Source: a bacterium UBP2_UBA4780 (GTDB lineage Bacteria; Edwardsbacteria; AC1; EtOH8). From it: a stretch of DNA of 31,357 nucleotides. Of the stretch, positions 7,892-16,554 are shown piece by piece; positions within the stretch are counted from its first letter, which is position 1; each line of letters begins with the position of its first letter. A model generated the notes under the pieces. It was not told the origin of the DNA. It made no database searches and saw only the letters and a program-made list of their open reading frames with translations. The position numbers and the translations under genes were made by a program. The DNA lies in the NCBI GenBank assembly GCA_002403115.1, contig DHHE01000123.1:4759-36115 (forward strand), written 5' to 3'.

Positions 7892-8332
7892 ATGGCCGAG
7901 ATCAAGAACCGCCAAGCCCGGTACGACTACGAGATCCTGGAACGCCTGGAGGCGGGCTTGGTCCTCCTGGGCACCGAGATCAAGTCAATCCGCCAGGGAC
8001 AGGCCAACCTGCGGGAGAGCTACGTTCTTCCCCGGGGCGGCGAGCTGTTCGTCCATCATATGCACATCTCCCCCTACCTCCAGGGCAACCGCTACAACCC
8101 GGAGCCCACCCGGCCCCGCAAACTGCTGTTGCACAAGCAGCAGATCAGGCGGATGGTCGAGCGTTCCCAGGAGAAGGGGCTGGCCATCATACCGCTGGCG
8201 GTGTACTTCAAGAAAGGGCGGGCCAAGATGGAGATCGCCCTGGCCCGGGGCAAGCGTCAGCACGACCGCAGGGAGGACGTCAAGAGGCGGGATCAGGAGA
8301 GGGAGATGAGGGGAAAGACCAAGGAGAGGTAG
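7892..8332 (+). CDS. smpB: SsrA-binding protein SmpB
   Basis: A 146-residue protein that binds tmRNA and delivers it to stalled ribosomes in trans-translation. Diagnostic stretches are KNRQARYDYEILERLEAG at the start, GTEIKSIRQGQANLRESY, the HISPYLQGNRYNPEPTRPRKLLLHK block and a basic tail (RGKRQHDRREDVKRRDQERE). Length and order match the family. The start at ATG 7892 has only a weak ribosome site, possibly because the spacer is crowded by the tRNA promoter running the other way. No tmRNA gene was seen nearby. It converges with the radical SAM gene, whose stop is 5 bases away, with no obvious terminator between. Confidence 0.97.
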   Translation: MAEIKNRQARYDYEILERLEAGLVLLGTEIKSIRQGQANLRESYVLPRGGELFVHHMHISPYLQGNRYNPEPTRPRKLLLHKQQIRRMVERSQEKGLAIIPLAVYFKKGRAKMEIALARGKRQHDRREDVKRRDQEREMRGKTKER

Positions 8333-8337
8333 GGAGA

Positions 8338-9342
8338 CTACCACCAAACCGGGAAGTACCGGCAGCGCCGGCAGAGGGGAATGGAACCCCTTCGGCCGGC
8401 GTCGTGTTTTTTCCGGAGGCCGCCCAGCACCGGGCCGAGCCAGATCTCCTCAAGGCTTTGCCGGCGGGCGTTGCCCAGGGGCTGTTCCGCCTCGAAGTCC
8501 AGGCAGCAGGCGGGCACGGTCCCGTCCCAGCAAACGTTGAGCTGGTCCCATAGGTAGCGGCAGGGCGGCCAATGTCCCCGGAACGAGAGGTGGGGGCTGT
8601 AGGCCGCGGTTTTCAGGGCCACCCGGCCCGCCCAGTCCTGGGCCTGGCGGATCGTCAGGCGCTCCACCCGGCCCCGGAACCTCTCGATGACGGCCCGGAC
8701 CTCAGCCGGACCCTGATCCACCAGCACCAGCTGGAGGACGACCGCGGGCCGCGGCCTCATCCGGAGCAGGCCATCGATGTTCTCCATCACCCGGCCGAAA
8801 TCCAGGCCCGGGCGCAGCCGGGAGTAAGCCGCCGGGGAGGCGGCGTCCAGGCTGAGGTGGATCCGCCCCAGGCCGGCGTCGCGCAGCTCGGCGGCCCGGT
8901 CCGGGGTGAGCAGCGAGGCGTTGGTGACGATGGCGGTATTGGCGACGCCCGCCTCCCTGGCGTAGGCCGCCTTGGCGGCCAAGCCGGGGTCCAGCAGGGG
9001 CTCGCCGAATCCGGAAAGAAAGAACGTCTCCAGGGGCCAACCCCGTGCCTGGTCTACTATATTCTTATAGAGGCCCCATGACATCCGGCCGACCGGGCGC
9101 TTCATGATCCGGTGTCCGCACATCACGCAGGAGGCGTTGCAGGCGCTGGTGGACTCCACCGACACCACCCGGGGGAATCCGCGGCGGTCCTTCTGCTGGC
9201 GGACGATGCGGCGGCGGTAGAGGGCCCGGTAGATGGTGCTGCGGTTCAGGGGGGCGGAGGACAATGCCCGGTAGGCCAAGCCCCTCCAGTGCGGGGAGTC
9301 GATCACCCTGCGGCGCAGGGCCCCGGACAGGGCCCGGATCAC
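8338..9342 (-). CDS. Radical SAM/SPASM domain protein of the glycan locus
   Basis: 334 residues. The radical SAM cluster motif is CNASCVMC (C68, C72, C75), followed by a GEP-type motif (SGFGEPLLD, about 110-118) and a partial TIM barrel. The C-terminal SPASM-like region has cysteines C261, C271, C279, C280, C324 and C327, which probably hold an auxiliary 4Fe-4S cluster. Family members modify peptides, sugars or cofactors by radical chemistry; the substrate is not evident here. It is the last gene of the wecB-led operon, starting with a 4-base ATGA overlap with the GT4 gene. A role in maturing the surface glycan or a linked protein is inference. The protein ends in an unusual aromatic FPVWW tail. 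Confidence 0.85.
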   Translation of the reverse strand: MIRALSGALRRRVIDSPHWRGLAYRALSSAPLNRSTIYRALYRRRIVRQQKDRRGFPRVVSVESTSACNASCVMCGHRIMKRPVGRMSWGLYKNIVDQARGWPLETFFLSGFGEPLLDPGLAAKAAYAREAGVANTAIVTNASLLTPDRAAELRDAGLGRIHLSLDAASPAAYSRLRPGLDFGRVMENIDGLLRMRPRPAVVLQLVLVDQGPAEVRAVIERFRGRVERLTIRQAQDWAGRVALKTAAYSPHLSFRGHWPPCRYLWDQLNVCWDGTVPACCLDFEAEQPLGNARRQSLEEIWLGPVLGGLRKKHDAGRRGSIPLCRRCRYFPVWW

Positions 9343-10430
9343 GGCGCCCCCTCCAGGATCTCCAGCAGCCTTCCGGCCGAAGCCTCCCAGGAGAAGCGGC
9401 GGGCGGTGCGGACGCCCTCGGCCGCCAGTCTGGAGCGGAGGGCGGAATCACCCAACAGGTTCTGAACATGCCCGGCCAGGGCGGCTGGATCGCCGGGGGG
9501 ATAGGTGAGGCAGTTCCGGCCGTGGACCGCGTACTCGTCGCACCCGCCGTTCCGGCTGGTGACCACGGCGCAGCCGCAGGCCATGGCCTCCAGGGCCGGC
9601 AAACCGAATCCCTCCCAGAGCGAGGTGGAGAGGAATATATCAGCCTGCTGCAGCAGGCCGGCCAGCTCGGTGTCGTTCTGGGGACGGATTATTTCGAAAG
9701 AACCCGGGACGCCGCATTTCTGGAGGTCGTCGGTGGTGATCAGCCGCCAGCGGGCCATGGCCCTGGTTTCCGCCGGCAGGTCGCGGTAGGCCCGGAGTAG
9801 GACATCCAGGCCCTTAAGGGCGTGGGGCCGGGCCAGGGAGGCGATGGTGAGAGGAGCACGGCCGTCCCGGTGTAGGGCCGGCCTGAACACAGTGGCGTCG
9901 ACGCCGGGATGGATAATGGCACCGGGGTCGCCTCTCCCGGGATGACGGGAGGTGAAGGCCCGGAGGGAGAACTCTGAGTTGAAAAGGCAGCGGATGCCGG
10001 GCGAGACCAGGCTGCGAGACATCAGCCTAGAATAGAGGCCTAACAACAGGGGCCTGCCCCGGAGGTGACCCTGCTCCATTATAGCGTACTCGTCGGACTG
10101 GATGTAGTTAAACAGGCGACGGTGCCTGAGATATGGAAGCAAGATCCCGGTTATCTGCCCGGTGGAGACGATGGCGTCGAAACCGTTCTTGTTGGCGGTG
10201 AGCCACCCGTAAAGCGACAGGAGGTTGGGAAGAACGGAGTATTTATGCTCCGAACCAAAACCGGCTGCCACCGTCCTGATCTCCGGGGCGATCCGGTACT
10301 TGGGCCTGCCCGGGGAACGGGGGAAGGCGCAGGTCACCCGGTGGCGCCGGGAGAGCCTGGCGGCCAGCTCGAACATGACCCGGTTGCCGCCGCCTGTTTT
10401 ATCGGATGGCGTGATGAAAAGGATGTTCAT
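9339..10430 (-). CDS. GT4-family (GT-B fold) glycosyltransferase
   Basis: 363 residues. The N-terminus NILFITPSDKTGGGNRV is the glycine-rich acceptor-domain start of GT-B enzymes. The C-terminal domain has the sugar-nucleotide-binding EX7E motif, E273 to E281 in SLWEGFGLPALEAMACG, plus an IIHPGVD strand near residue 172. It should transfer a sugar from an activated nucleotide donor to a growing surface glycan at the cytoplasmic face of the membrane. The donor and acceptor cannot be predicted. It lies 11 bases after the membrane-protein gene and overlaps the radical SAM gene by four bases. Confidence 0.9.
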   Translation of the reverse strand: MNILFITPSDKTGGGNRVMFELAARLSRRHRVTCAFPRSPGRPKYRIAPEIRTVAAGFGSEHKYSVLPNLLSLYGWLTANKNGFDAIVSTGQITGILLPYLRHRRLFNYIQSDEYAIMEQGHLRGRPLLLGLYSRLMSRSLVSPGIRCLFNSEFSLRAFTSRHPGRGDPGAIIHPGVDATVFRPALHRDGRAPLTIASLARPHALKGLDVLLRAYRDLPAETRAMARWRLITTDDLQKCGVPGSFEIIRPQNDTELAGLLQQADIFLSTSLWEGFGLPALEAMACGCAVVTSRNGGCDEYAVHGRNCLTYPPGDPAALAGHVQNLLGDSALRSRLAAEGVRTARRFSWEASAGRLLEILEGAP

Positions 10431-10441
10431 GTCGGTTGTTT

Positions 10442-11863
10442 TCAGCGGATCCGCTCGAACCCGAAGTTGACCGGGGAGTAAGCAATCATTACCGCATCCC
10501 GGCCGGTCCGGTCGAAGTAGAACGCGAGCGGGCGGTCCGGATGCCGGAAACTCCAGGCATCGTTCAGGGAGTGCTCGCCCACGAAGGGGATGCCGTAGTA
10601 CCTGTTGTCAAGCCCCTCGACCAGCACCCGGGAATTGTCCGGCAGTCCGGACGCCAGGCCGGCGAGCTGCGACATCGATCCCTCCAGGGCGGCGGAAGCC
10701 CGGTGCCATCTATAGAGGCGGTTGGCGCGGGAGCCGGCGTAAACGGAGAAAAGGGCGATGGCGACGGCCAATCCGACCGACGCTCTTTGGGACGCTGCCT
10801 TGGCCAGCAACAATCCCAGGGCAAAGCAGATCCCGATCGAGGGGAAGTAGAGAAAATGCTCGGAGGTGTTGCGGAAAGGCAGGTAGACACCCAGCGCCAG
10901 GACGGTGAAGGCCAGCGGGCCCAGGATTTTCCTCCCAAGGAGACGGTAGGCGAAGAACCCGGCGCCGAGCAGGGCCGAAACGCCGAAAACGGCAAACGAC
11001 CAGTAAGCGGGGGGACTGGTTCCGGGCGAGCCCAGTATATTGCGGAGAGAATCGTATCTCCCGAACCCGGCCAGATCGAAAATTGTTTTCACCGGCAGGA
11101 CCATGGCGGCCAGGTAATGGAAGAGCCGCCGCCCCATCTCCAGCGGGTTCAGGTTCAGGTCGCCGGGAGAGGAGACGGCCAGGCCGGGCGGAAGGCTCAA
11201 GGACCACCAATACCGGGCTGTCAGGTAGATGACCCCGGGCAGGAGGAGCACGGGGATGATGGCCGGCGTTCGCAGCCTGGGCTGCAGCCGGCAAAGGAGA
11301 AACACCAAGGGGATGTAGCAGAACGAGCTTTCCCGGGTCGCCAAGGCGGCGGCGAACAGCGCAGTGGCCAATGGCGAGGAGATCGCGGGCCGGAGCCTCA
11401 GGAGCAGGGCGAACCCGGACAGCGCCAGGAACGATGCCAGCGGTTCGTTCAGGGCCGAGACCCAGAACAACGATTCGGCGTGGCAGGGGAGGACGGCGAA
11501 AAGAAGGGCCGTGATCATTGATACGCTGCGGGAGAAATCAAGACGGCGCCCCAGCCAGTAGACCAGCAGGCAGTTGGCCAGGTGCAGAAGAACGATCAAG
11601 GCGCGGAAAGGCCAGACGGCTTCGGGCAGGGACAGGCCGATCGCCCTGAACAGGGCCATGGGCGCCGGCCGGAAATAGCCGTAGGGCGAGGGAACGGCCA
11701 GGTAGTCGGCCCAGCCCATTTCCCGGGTGTCGCGGACGATGTTGAGCCAGCTGAAATCGTCGCTCAGAAAGCCGATCGAGAGCGACGGCAAGACGAGGCC
11801 CACGGAGACCAGGGCGATGGCGATCTGCGGCAGCCGGTCCCGCGGGTTTGCGCCCGTTCTCAT
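10442..11863 (-). CDS. Polytopic membrane protein, GT-C-like glycosyltransferase or glycan-processing protein
   Basis: 473 residues from ATG 11863, chosen because it forms an ATGA overlap with the upstream stop, as elsewhere in this operon; a longer start at 11878 is possible. About 10-11 transmembrane helices are visible. An acidic SDDFSWL motif follows the first helix (about residue 34), where GT-C glycosyltransferases such as the ArnT/PMT/TMTC group place their catalytic aspartates. A soluble C-terminal stretch of ~80 residues ends the protein. GT-C enzymes use lipid-linked sugars on the outer face of the inner membrane. The assignment rests on topology and the DD motif only. Confidence 0.65.
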   Translation of the reverse strand: MRTGANPRDRLPQIAIALVSVGLVLPSLSIGFLSDDFSWLNIVRDTREMGWADYLAVPSPYGYFRPAPMALFRAIGLSLPEAVWPFRALIVLLHLANCLLVYWLGRRLDFSRSVSMITALLFAVLPCHAESLFWVSALNEPLASFLALSGFALLLRLRPAISSPLATALFAAALATRESSFCYIPLVFLLCRLQPRLRTPAIIPVLLLPGVIYLTARYWWSLSLPPGLAVSSPGDLNLNPLEMGRRLFHYLAAMVLPVKTIFDLAGFGRYDSLRNILGSPGTSPPAYWSFAVFGVSALLGAGFFAYRLLGRKILGPLAFTVLALGVYLPFRNTSEHFLYFPSIGICFALGLLLAKAASQRASVGLAVAIALFSVYAGSRANRLYRWHRASAALEGSMSQLAGLASGLPDNSRVLVEGLDNRYYGIPFVGEHSLNDAWSFRHPDRPLAFYFDRTGRDAVMIAYSPVNFGFERIR

Positions 11864-13137
11864 CGCCGGGCCGCCCATTTATCCGCCAAACCGTCAAGTC
11901 GGCGGGCGAAGCGGCGGGCTATCTCCCTCCGGTCGTACCGGGCGACCGCTCCGGCATCCCCGCGGTAGGCGCTTCGTCCCGCCATCTTTTGGCGGAATAG
12001 ACCGGCGATGGCTCCGGCCAGAGCTGCGTGGTCGTCGGGGTCGAGGACCACTCCGCTCCTGGTCTCGCCAATCAGCCCCGCCGCCGGACTGTCGGCCGGG
12101 ACCGAGGCCAGGATCGGCTTGCGGGCGCCGAGGTACTCGTAAATCTTGGAGGTGGAAACGGTGGGGCCCTCCCGCCTTCCCACCACCACCCACAGGGCGT
12201 CGGCCCGGCGCAGCATGCTCAGGATTTCGCCGTGGGGCAGGTAGCCGTGGATGCGGAATTGCTTTTCCAGGCCGGAGCCGAGTACCGGCCGCAGGTCTTC
12301 GGGACGGTGGACGCCGGCCAGGGTGAAGACAAGCCGGCTGGCGATGCCGGGCTGTTCCGCGGCCAGAAGCCTCACGGCCCTCGCCACGACGTCCAACCGG
12401 CGGTGCTCTGTCAGGGTGCCGGTGTAGGCGATGGTGAAGCTGTCCCGGTCGCAGGCAGGTGCCGGGTCCCGGGGGAAATCATCGGGGTCGAAGCCCTGGG
12501 GCATGTCCCAGAAGCGGCGGCTCAAGGCGGGATGGTATCCCTGCAGCCCTTGCTGGATGCGGCCGTTGATGGAGGTCACCATGTCGGAATTCGCCACCAC
12601 CCAGCGCTCCAGGCGGCGGTCGGCCGCCACGTGCCAAGCTGGAAGTTTGAGGGACAGGGTATTGGGCTGGGACCAGGCGTCCCGGAAATCGCAGACCAGC
12701 GGACGGCGCAGCAGTTTCCCGAGAAGGACGCCGGCCAGGTGCGAGGAGAAGGGCGGGGCGCTGGAGAAAATGGCGTCGACCGCCGCTGTCCGGGAGATGC
12801 TGAGGCCGCAGTTCACGGCGAACGGCGTCCAGCCGATCTTGTTGTCCGGGACGAAGAGCTTGTTGAGCCGGTCGATCAGGCCGCGCCGGCCGCTGACCTT
12901 GGCGGCGTCGGCCCGGGGCGGAAGAAGGAACGAGGGGTCGAGGGAGCGGGTGCGGAACAGGCGGGATTCCCCGAGATCCGAGAGCAGCCCGGGGTCGTTC
13001 CGGTAGACGCCGCGGGGCCGGGGGCAGACGACCAACGGGCGCCAGCCGAAGCGGGGAAGGTATTTGGCCAGCTTGACCAGTCGGAGCACCCCGCCCGAGG
13101 GGGGGAAATAGTAGGCCAGGAAAAGCAGGTTCCTCAT
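11860..13137 (-). CDS. GT4-like glycosyltransferase
   Basis: 425 residues from ATG 13137. That start overlaps the wecB stop as ATGA and gives the typical N-terminus RNLLFLAYYFPPSGGVLR; the frame is open further upstream but only as a wecB shadow. The fold is GT-B. The N-terminal half has a CDFRDAWSQPN segment as in WbuB/LPS-type transferases, and the C-terminal half has an IAYTGTL strand and a STSKIYEYLGARKPILA donor-site motif. It probably adds one sugar to the glycan made by this locus. Confidence 0.85.
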   Translation of the reverse strand: MRNLLFLAYYFPPSGGVLRLVKLAKYLPRFGWRPLVVCPRPRGVYRNDPGLLSDLGESRLFRTRSLDPSFLLPPRADAAKVSGRRGLIDRLNKLFVPDNKIGWTPFAVNCGLSISRTAAVDAIFSSAPPFSSHLAGVLLGKLLRRPLVCDFRDAWSQPNTLSLKLPAWHVAADRRLERWVVANSDMVTSINGRIQQGLQGYHPALSRRFWDMPQGFDPDDFPRDPAPACDRDSFTIAYTGTLTEHRRLDVVARAVRLLAAEQPGIASRLVFTLAGVHRPEDLRPVLGSGLEKQFRIHGYLPHGEILSMLRRADALWVVVGRREGPTVSTSKIYEYLGARKPILASVPADSPAAGLIGETRSGVVLDPDDHAALAGAIAGLFRQKMAGRSAYRGDAGAVARYDRREIARRFARRLDGLADKWAARR

Positions 13138-14210
13138 CGGCCGAAGCGCCGCTCCAGGCAGGCGACTATCCGTTCGGCCGTTTTCCCGTTGCCGTAGAGC
13201 CGCGGGTGGGAGCGGGGCCGGGCCACCCGCCGCAGAGCCCGGGCGATCTTTTCCCGGTCCACCCCCACCAGCCGGTTCCAGCCGGACTCCACGGTCTCCA
13301 CCCACTCGGTCTCGGTGCGGACGGTGAGGCAGGGGGTCCGCAGCAGGTAGGCCTCCTTCTGGACCCCGCCGGAGTCGGTTATCACGGCCCGGGCCCGGGA
13401 CTGGAGGGCCAGCGACTCGACGTATCCCAGGGGGGGGATCAGCCTGAGCTTTTCGCAATCCCCCGCCCTGGCCAGCAAGCCGAAAGACTTGAGACGGGCC
13501 AGGGTGCGGGGGTGGGCGGGGAAGAGGATCAAGTAATCCGAACGAGAAAGGGCGGACACGATCTCCCCCAGCCGCTTCCGGCTGTCGGTGTTCTCGGCCC
13601 GGTGGATGGTGGCCAGCAGGAACGAGCCGGGGGCAACGCCGTATTCCCCCAGTATTTCGGCCGATGCCGCGGGTTCGGGGAGGAACAGATTGAGGGAATC
13701 GACCATGATGTCGCCCACCAGATGGACGCCCCCGGTCACGCCCTCGCGTTTCAAATTCATAACGGCGGTGCGGGTGGAACAGAAGTTGACGTCCGACAGG
13801 TGGTCGGCCGCCACCCGGTTGAGTTCCTCGGGCATGAGCCTGTTGAAGCTGCGCATGCCGGCCTCTATGTGGGCTACTGGTATGTGAAGCTTGGCGGCGG
13901 CCAGGGCGCCGGCCAGGGTGGAGTTGGTGTCGCCGAAGACGACCACGGCGTCCGGCTTCTCCTTCAGCATCAGCGGCTCCAGGCGGATGAGCATCTGGCC
14001 GGTCTGCAGTCCATGGCTTCCCGACCCCACCTCCAGGTTGTGGTCGGGCCGGGGTATGCCCATCTGGTCGAAGAACTGCTGGGACATGGCCCGGTCGTAG
14101 TGCTGGCCGGTGTGGACCAGGACCTCGCGGTGGCTCTTCCTCAGCGCCCGGGAGAGCGGGGCCGCCTTGATGAACTGGGGCCTGGCCCCGACGACAGTCA
14201 TTATCTTCAT
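13134..14210 (-). CDS. wecB: UDP-N-acetylglucosamine 2-epimerase (non-hydrolysing)
   Basis: 358 residues. It interconverts UDP-GlcNAc and UDP-ManNAc, supplying ManNAc-type precursors for surface polysaccharide. Diagnostic motifs are MTVVGARPQFIKAAPLSRAL at the start, VHTGQHYD, VFGDTNSTLAGALAA, HIEAGMRSFNRLMPEELNR, the HRAEN loop and the DSGGVQKEA loop near residue 275. Length fits the family. It heads the tightly overlapping run of glycan genes. A 44-base gap separates it from the propeller gene upstream on the same strand, so a separate promoter is possible but none is convincing. Confidence 0.96.
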   Translation of the reverse strand: MKIMTVVGARPQFIKAAPLSRALRKSHREVLVHTGQHYDRAMSQQFFDQMGIPRPDHNLEVGSGSHGLQTGQMLIRLEPLMLKEKPDAVVVFGDTNSTLAGALAAAKLHIPVAHIEAGMRSFNRLMPEELNRVAADHLSDVNFCSTRTAVMNLKREGVTGGVHLVGDIMVDSLNLFLPEPAASAEILGEYGVAPGSFLLATIHRAENTDSRKRLGEIVSALSRSDYLILFPAHPRTLARLKSFGLLARAGDCEKLRLIPPLGYVESLALQSRARAVITDSGGVQKEAYLLRTPCLTVRTETEWVETVESGWNRLVGVDREKIARALRRVARPRSHPRLYGNGKTAERIVACLERRFGR

Positions 14211-14254
14211 CTGACCGCTTGTCCTGAGTGATACAATGGGCTTTGCCGAAGTGT

Positions 14255-16441
14255 TTATCGGAGGACCGCCAGCTTGATCACCTGTGTTTTCCCCGACGGC
14301 GGCCGGACGGCTATAAGGTAAAGCCCGGAGGGCAGGCCGCCGGACAGGGCGGCGGCCGGGTCGACCAGCAGGCTATGGGCCGGGGCCGAAGGCCCCTGCC
14401 AGGAGGCCAGGCGGCGGCCGTCCAGGGTGTGCAGGCTGACGGCTGCCCGGTCCGGAAGTTTGGAGAGCATCAGGAAGCGGTCGTGGTCCGGGCGGAAAGG
14501 GTTGGGGGCGGCGTGGGCCGAGGCCGGCGCCTGGCCGGCCTGGCTCTGGTGCCGGTAGACGGAGAGGCCGCGGGAGGTGGCGATCAGGATGTCGTCGCCG
14601 CTTTGGTCGCGGGGCCGGACGGCTACCGACTTGACGTCGTCGCTGAGGAGCCTGGAGCCATTGGCCAGGGCATCGCCCGAGGTGAAGCCGTCCCACTTCC
14701 CGTCCCAGGAAAGCACGCTCAGCCCCCGGTCGGTGGCGATCCACCGGTTGCCGGAGCGGTCCAGGGCCACGGAGCGGACGTTGTCGCCCAGCAGCTGGCT
14801 GTTGGCCGAGGTATACAAGGCCTCGACTTTCAACAGGTCGCCCGCCGGATCGTAGAGGCAGCGGTTAAGACCGCCGTTGGTCGAAGCCCAGACGGCGTTG
14901 GTAGGATCCACGGCCAGGTCGGTAACGTTGTTCTCTGACAGGCCCCCTTCCTTTCTCAGATTCGCCCAGCCTCCGGTGCCAAAATCGTAACGAAAGAGGC
15001 CCAGCTCGAGGGTGCCCACCCAGAGCGCGCTTGATGCGTCGACGGCCAGGGCCATCGGTTTGAGATAGGTCCCCGGCGGATTCGGGTCGTTTATCCACTG
15101 GTAGCTCCCGTCGGGCCACCGCTTGACCACATAGTTCGGGACGTTGTGGTACCTCATGGCGAAGAAGAGGCGATTCCCCCCTTCCCTGACGATGTCATAG
15201 ACGCCGCACATAGGGGGAAGCAGGGGCAGCCCGAAAACGGTGTCCTCGCCTTCGGGACTGATCCTGAAACAGGAGCGGCCCGAAGCGTCGCCCCAAGCCA
15301 AGCCGTACCAGGCATATCCGGAATCGTCGACGGTCAGGGCGGTCAACGGAATCCCGGGAAAGGGATTTTGGTGAACGGCGACGGATCCCTCCGGCCCGAT
15401 GCGGCTGGCGAACTCGCCGCCGTGGGCCAGCCAGACCGAGCCGTCCTTGCCGGCCGCCACCCGGTTGACGTTGTTGCTGGGGAGGCAATCCTGTTGAAAC
15501 GGATGCCAGGCGGTTCCGTCCCACCGGGCCAGCCCGTTGGCGGTGCCGGCCCAAAGCGAAGAGTCACTATCCAAAGATAGTGTCCTGACGTTTAGGCTGG
15601 GAAGGCCGGCGGACGCCTCCGCCGCCGACCCGCCGGCGAAACTCCAGACGCCGTTGCCGGTCGCCAATCGGAGCGTGTCGCGGAAGGACAGGATGCCGCG
15701 CACCTGGCGGCCAAGGTTCAACATCTCCGTCCACGAGGAAATGGCCAGCCTGGACACCCCCCGGCCGGTGCCGGCCAGGACCGCGGTGTCGGCGGCCAGC
15801 AGGGAGTGGACCGAGGAATCGCCTATTCCTGCGTTGGAATAGCGGAACCAAAGGCTGTAGTTCGGACCCGCCAGCCCGGCCAGGGGGGATACCGAGAGGC
15901 CGCGGTCGGTCCCGACGAAAAGGCTGTCGTTCCTCCAAGCCAGGGAGAGGACGTTGGGCCCCATGGGGTATACGCGGTTCGAAAACGAACGCCAAACCTG
16001 TCCATCGAAGAAAGACAACCCTCCGGGCGAACCCAGGAAGACGTAATCGCCGTGACAGAGGACGGCGTTGATGCTGTCGGAGATGATGTTCTGGTCGCGC
16101 GAGCAGATAAGGGTGAAACGGCTGCGGGCCGAGTCCAGCACGGCCGCGCCGGAGGCCGCCGTTCCGAAGTAGAGCCGCCGCCTTTGGTCCAGGGCCGCCG
16201 CCCGGACGTCGGTCGACGGCAGCCCGTCGACGTTGGTGTAGGCGCCCAACCGCACCGTGTCCGCTGCCGAGAACGAGAAGACCCCGCCTTCGGTGGCGGC
16301 CCAGAGGATCCGGCCGTCGGCCAGCAGGGCCCTAACCGGGTTGAGGTTGGTGTAGCTCCGCCAGGCCTGGCCCGGACACAACCCCGGGGAAAGGAGAACA
16401 GACAAGACAGCGGCGAGGAGGATTCTCATAAGGCGGTCCAT
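14255..16441 (-). CDS. Secreted two-component-regulator-type beta-propeller protein with T9SS-like C-terminal domain
   Basis: 728 residues from ATG 16441. This start gives a signal peptide (MRILLAAVLSVLLSPG core) just downstream of a good promoter; the longer frame to 16540 would cross that promoter. ATG 16429 is an alternative. Many Reg_prop-like blades are visible, for example GLPSTDVRAAALDQRRRLYFGT, SLNVRTLSLDSDSSLWAGT and NVRSVALDRSGNRWIAT, each with the W-A/I-G/A-T pattern, probably building one or two propellers across residues about 25-640. The last ~85 residues start PNPFRPD and end in VIKLAVLR, the FlgD-like sorting domain. No kinase follows, unlike intracellular-linked hybrids, so I infer a surface-attached ligand-binding protein. 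Confidence 0.85.
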   Translation of the reverse strand: MDRLMRILLAAVLSVLLSPGLCPGQAWRSYTNLNPVRALLADGRILWAATEGGVFSFSAADTVRLGAYTNVDGLPSTDVRAAALDQRRRLYFGTAASGAAVLDSARSRFTLICSRDQNIISDSINAVLCHGDYVFLGSPGGLSFFDGQVWRSFSNRVYPMGPNVLSLAWRNDSLFVGTDRGLSVSPLAGLAGPNYSLWFRYSNAGIGDSSVHSLLAADTAVLAGTGRGVSRLAISSWTEMLNLGRQVRGILSFRDTLRLATGNGVWSFAGGSAAEASAGLPSLNVRTLSLDSDSSLWAGTANGLARWDGTAWHPFQQDCLPSNNVNRVAAGKDGSVWLAHGGEFASRIGPEGSVAVHQNPFPGIPLTALTVDDSGYAWYGLAWGDASGRSCFRISPEGEDTVFGLPLLPPMCGVYDIVREGGNRLFFAMRYHNVPNYVVKRWPDGSYQWINDPNPPGTYLKPMALAVDASSALWVGTLELGLFRYDFGTGGWANLRKEGGLSENNVTDLAVDPTNAVWASTNGGLNRCLYDPAGDLLKVEALYTSANSQLLGDNVRSVALDRSGNRWIATDRGLSVLSWDGKWDGFTSGDALANGSRLLSDDVKSVAVRPRDQSGDDILIATSRGLSVYRHQSQAGQAPASAHAAPNPFRPDHDRFLMLSKLPDRAAVSLHTLDGRRLASWQGPSAPAHSLLVDPAAALSGGLPSGLYLIAVRPPSGKTQVIKLAVLR

Positions 16442-16459
16442 ACTATTCTTTGAATCTAC

Positions 16460-16489
16460 ATGATAACCCAAGAAAGCCGGACTTGTCAA
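16460..16489 (-). promoter_or_regulatory. Sigma70-type promoter for the propeller gene
   Basis: On the minus strand TTGACA (16489-16484), an 18-base spacer and TATCAT (16465-16460). The predicted start near 16453 is only about 12 bases before the ATG at 16441, which supports the short start and a very short leader. This is a divergent region of about 110 bases shared with the reductase gene. Confidence 0.6.
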
Positions 16490-16554
16490 TCCCGCCGCCC
16501 CGCCGGGCCCTCCCGGGCGCGTCTTGAAAAGCCCTTCCAAAGTGTGATACCATA

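Noticed and set aside
13138..13458. N-terminal extension of the GT4-like gene inside wecB
   Set aside because: wecB is unmistakable in this stretch, and ATG 13137 gives the normal GT-B start with an ATGA overlap.
16442..16540. N-terminal extension of the propeller gene
   Set aside because: It would cross a good promoter and remove the signal peptide from the N-terminus.
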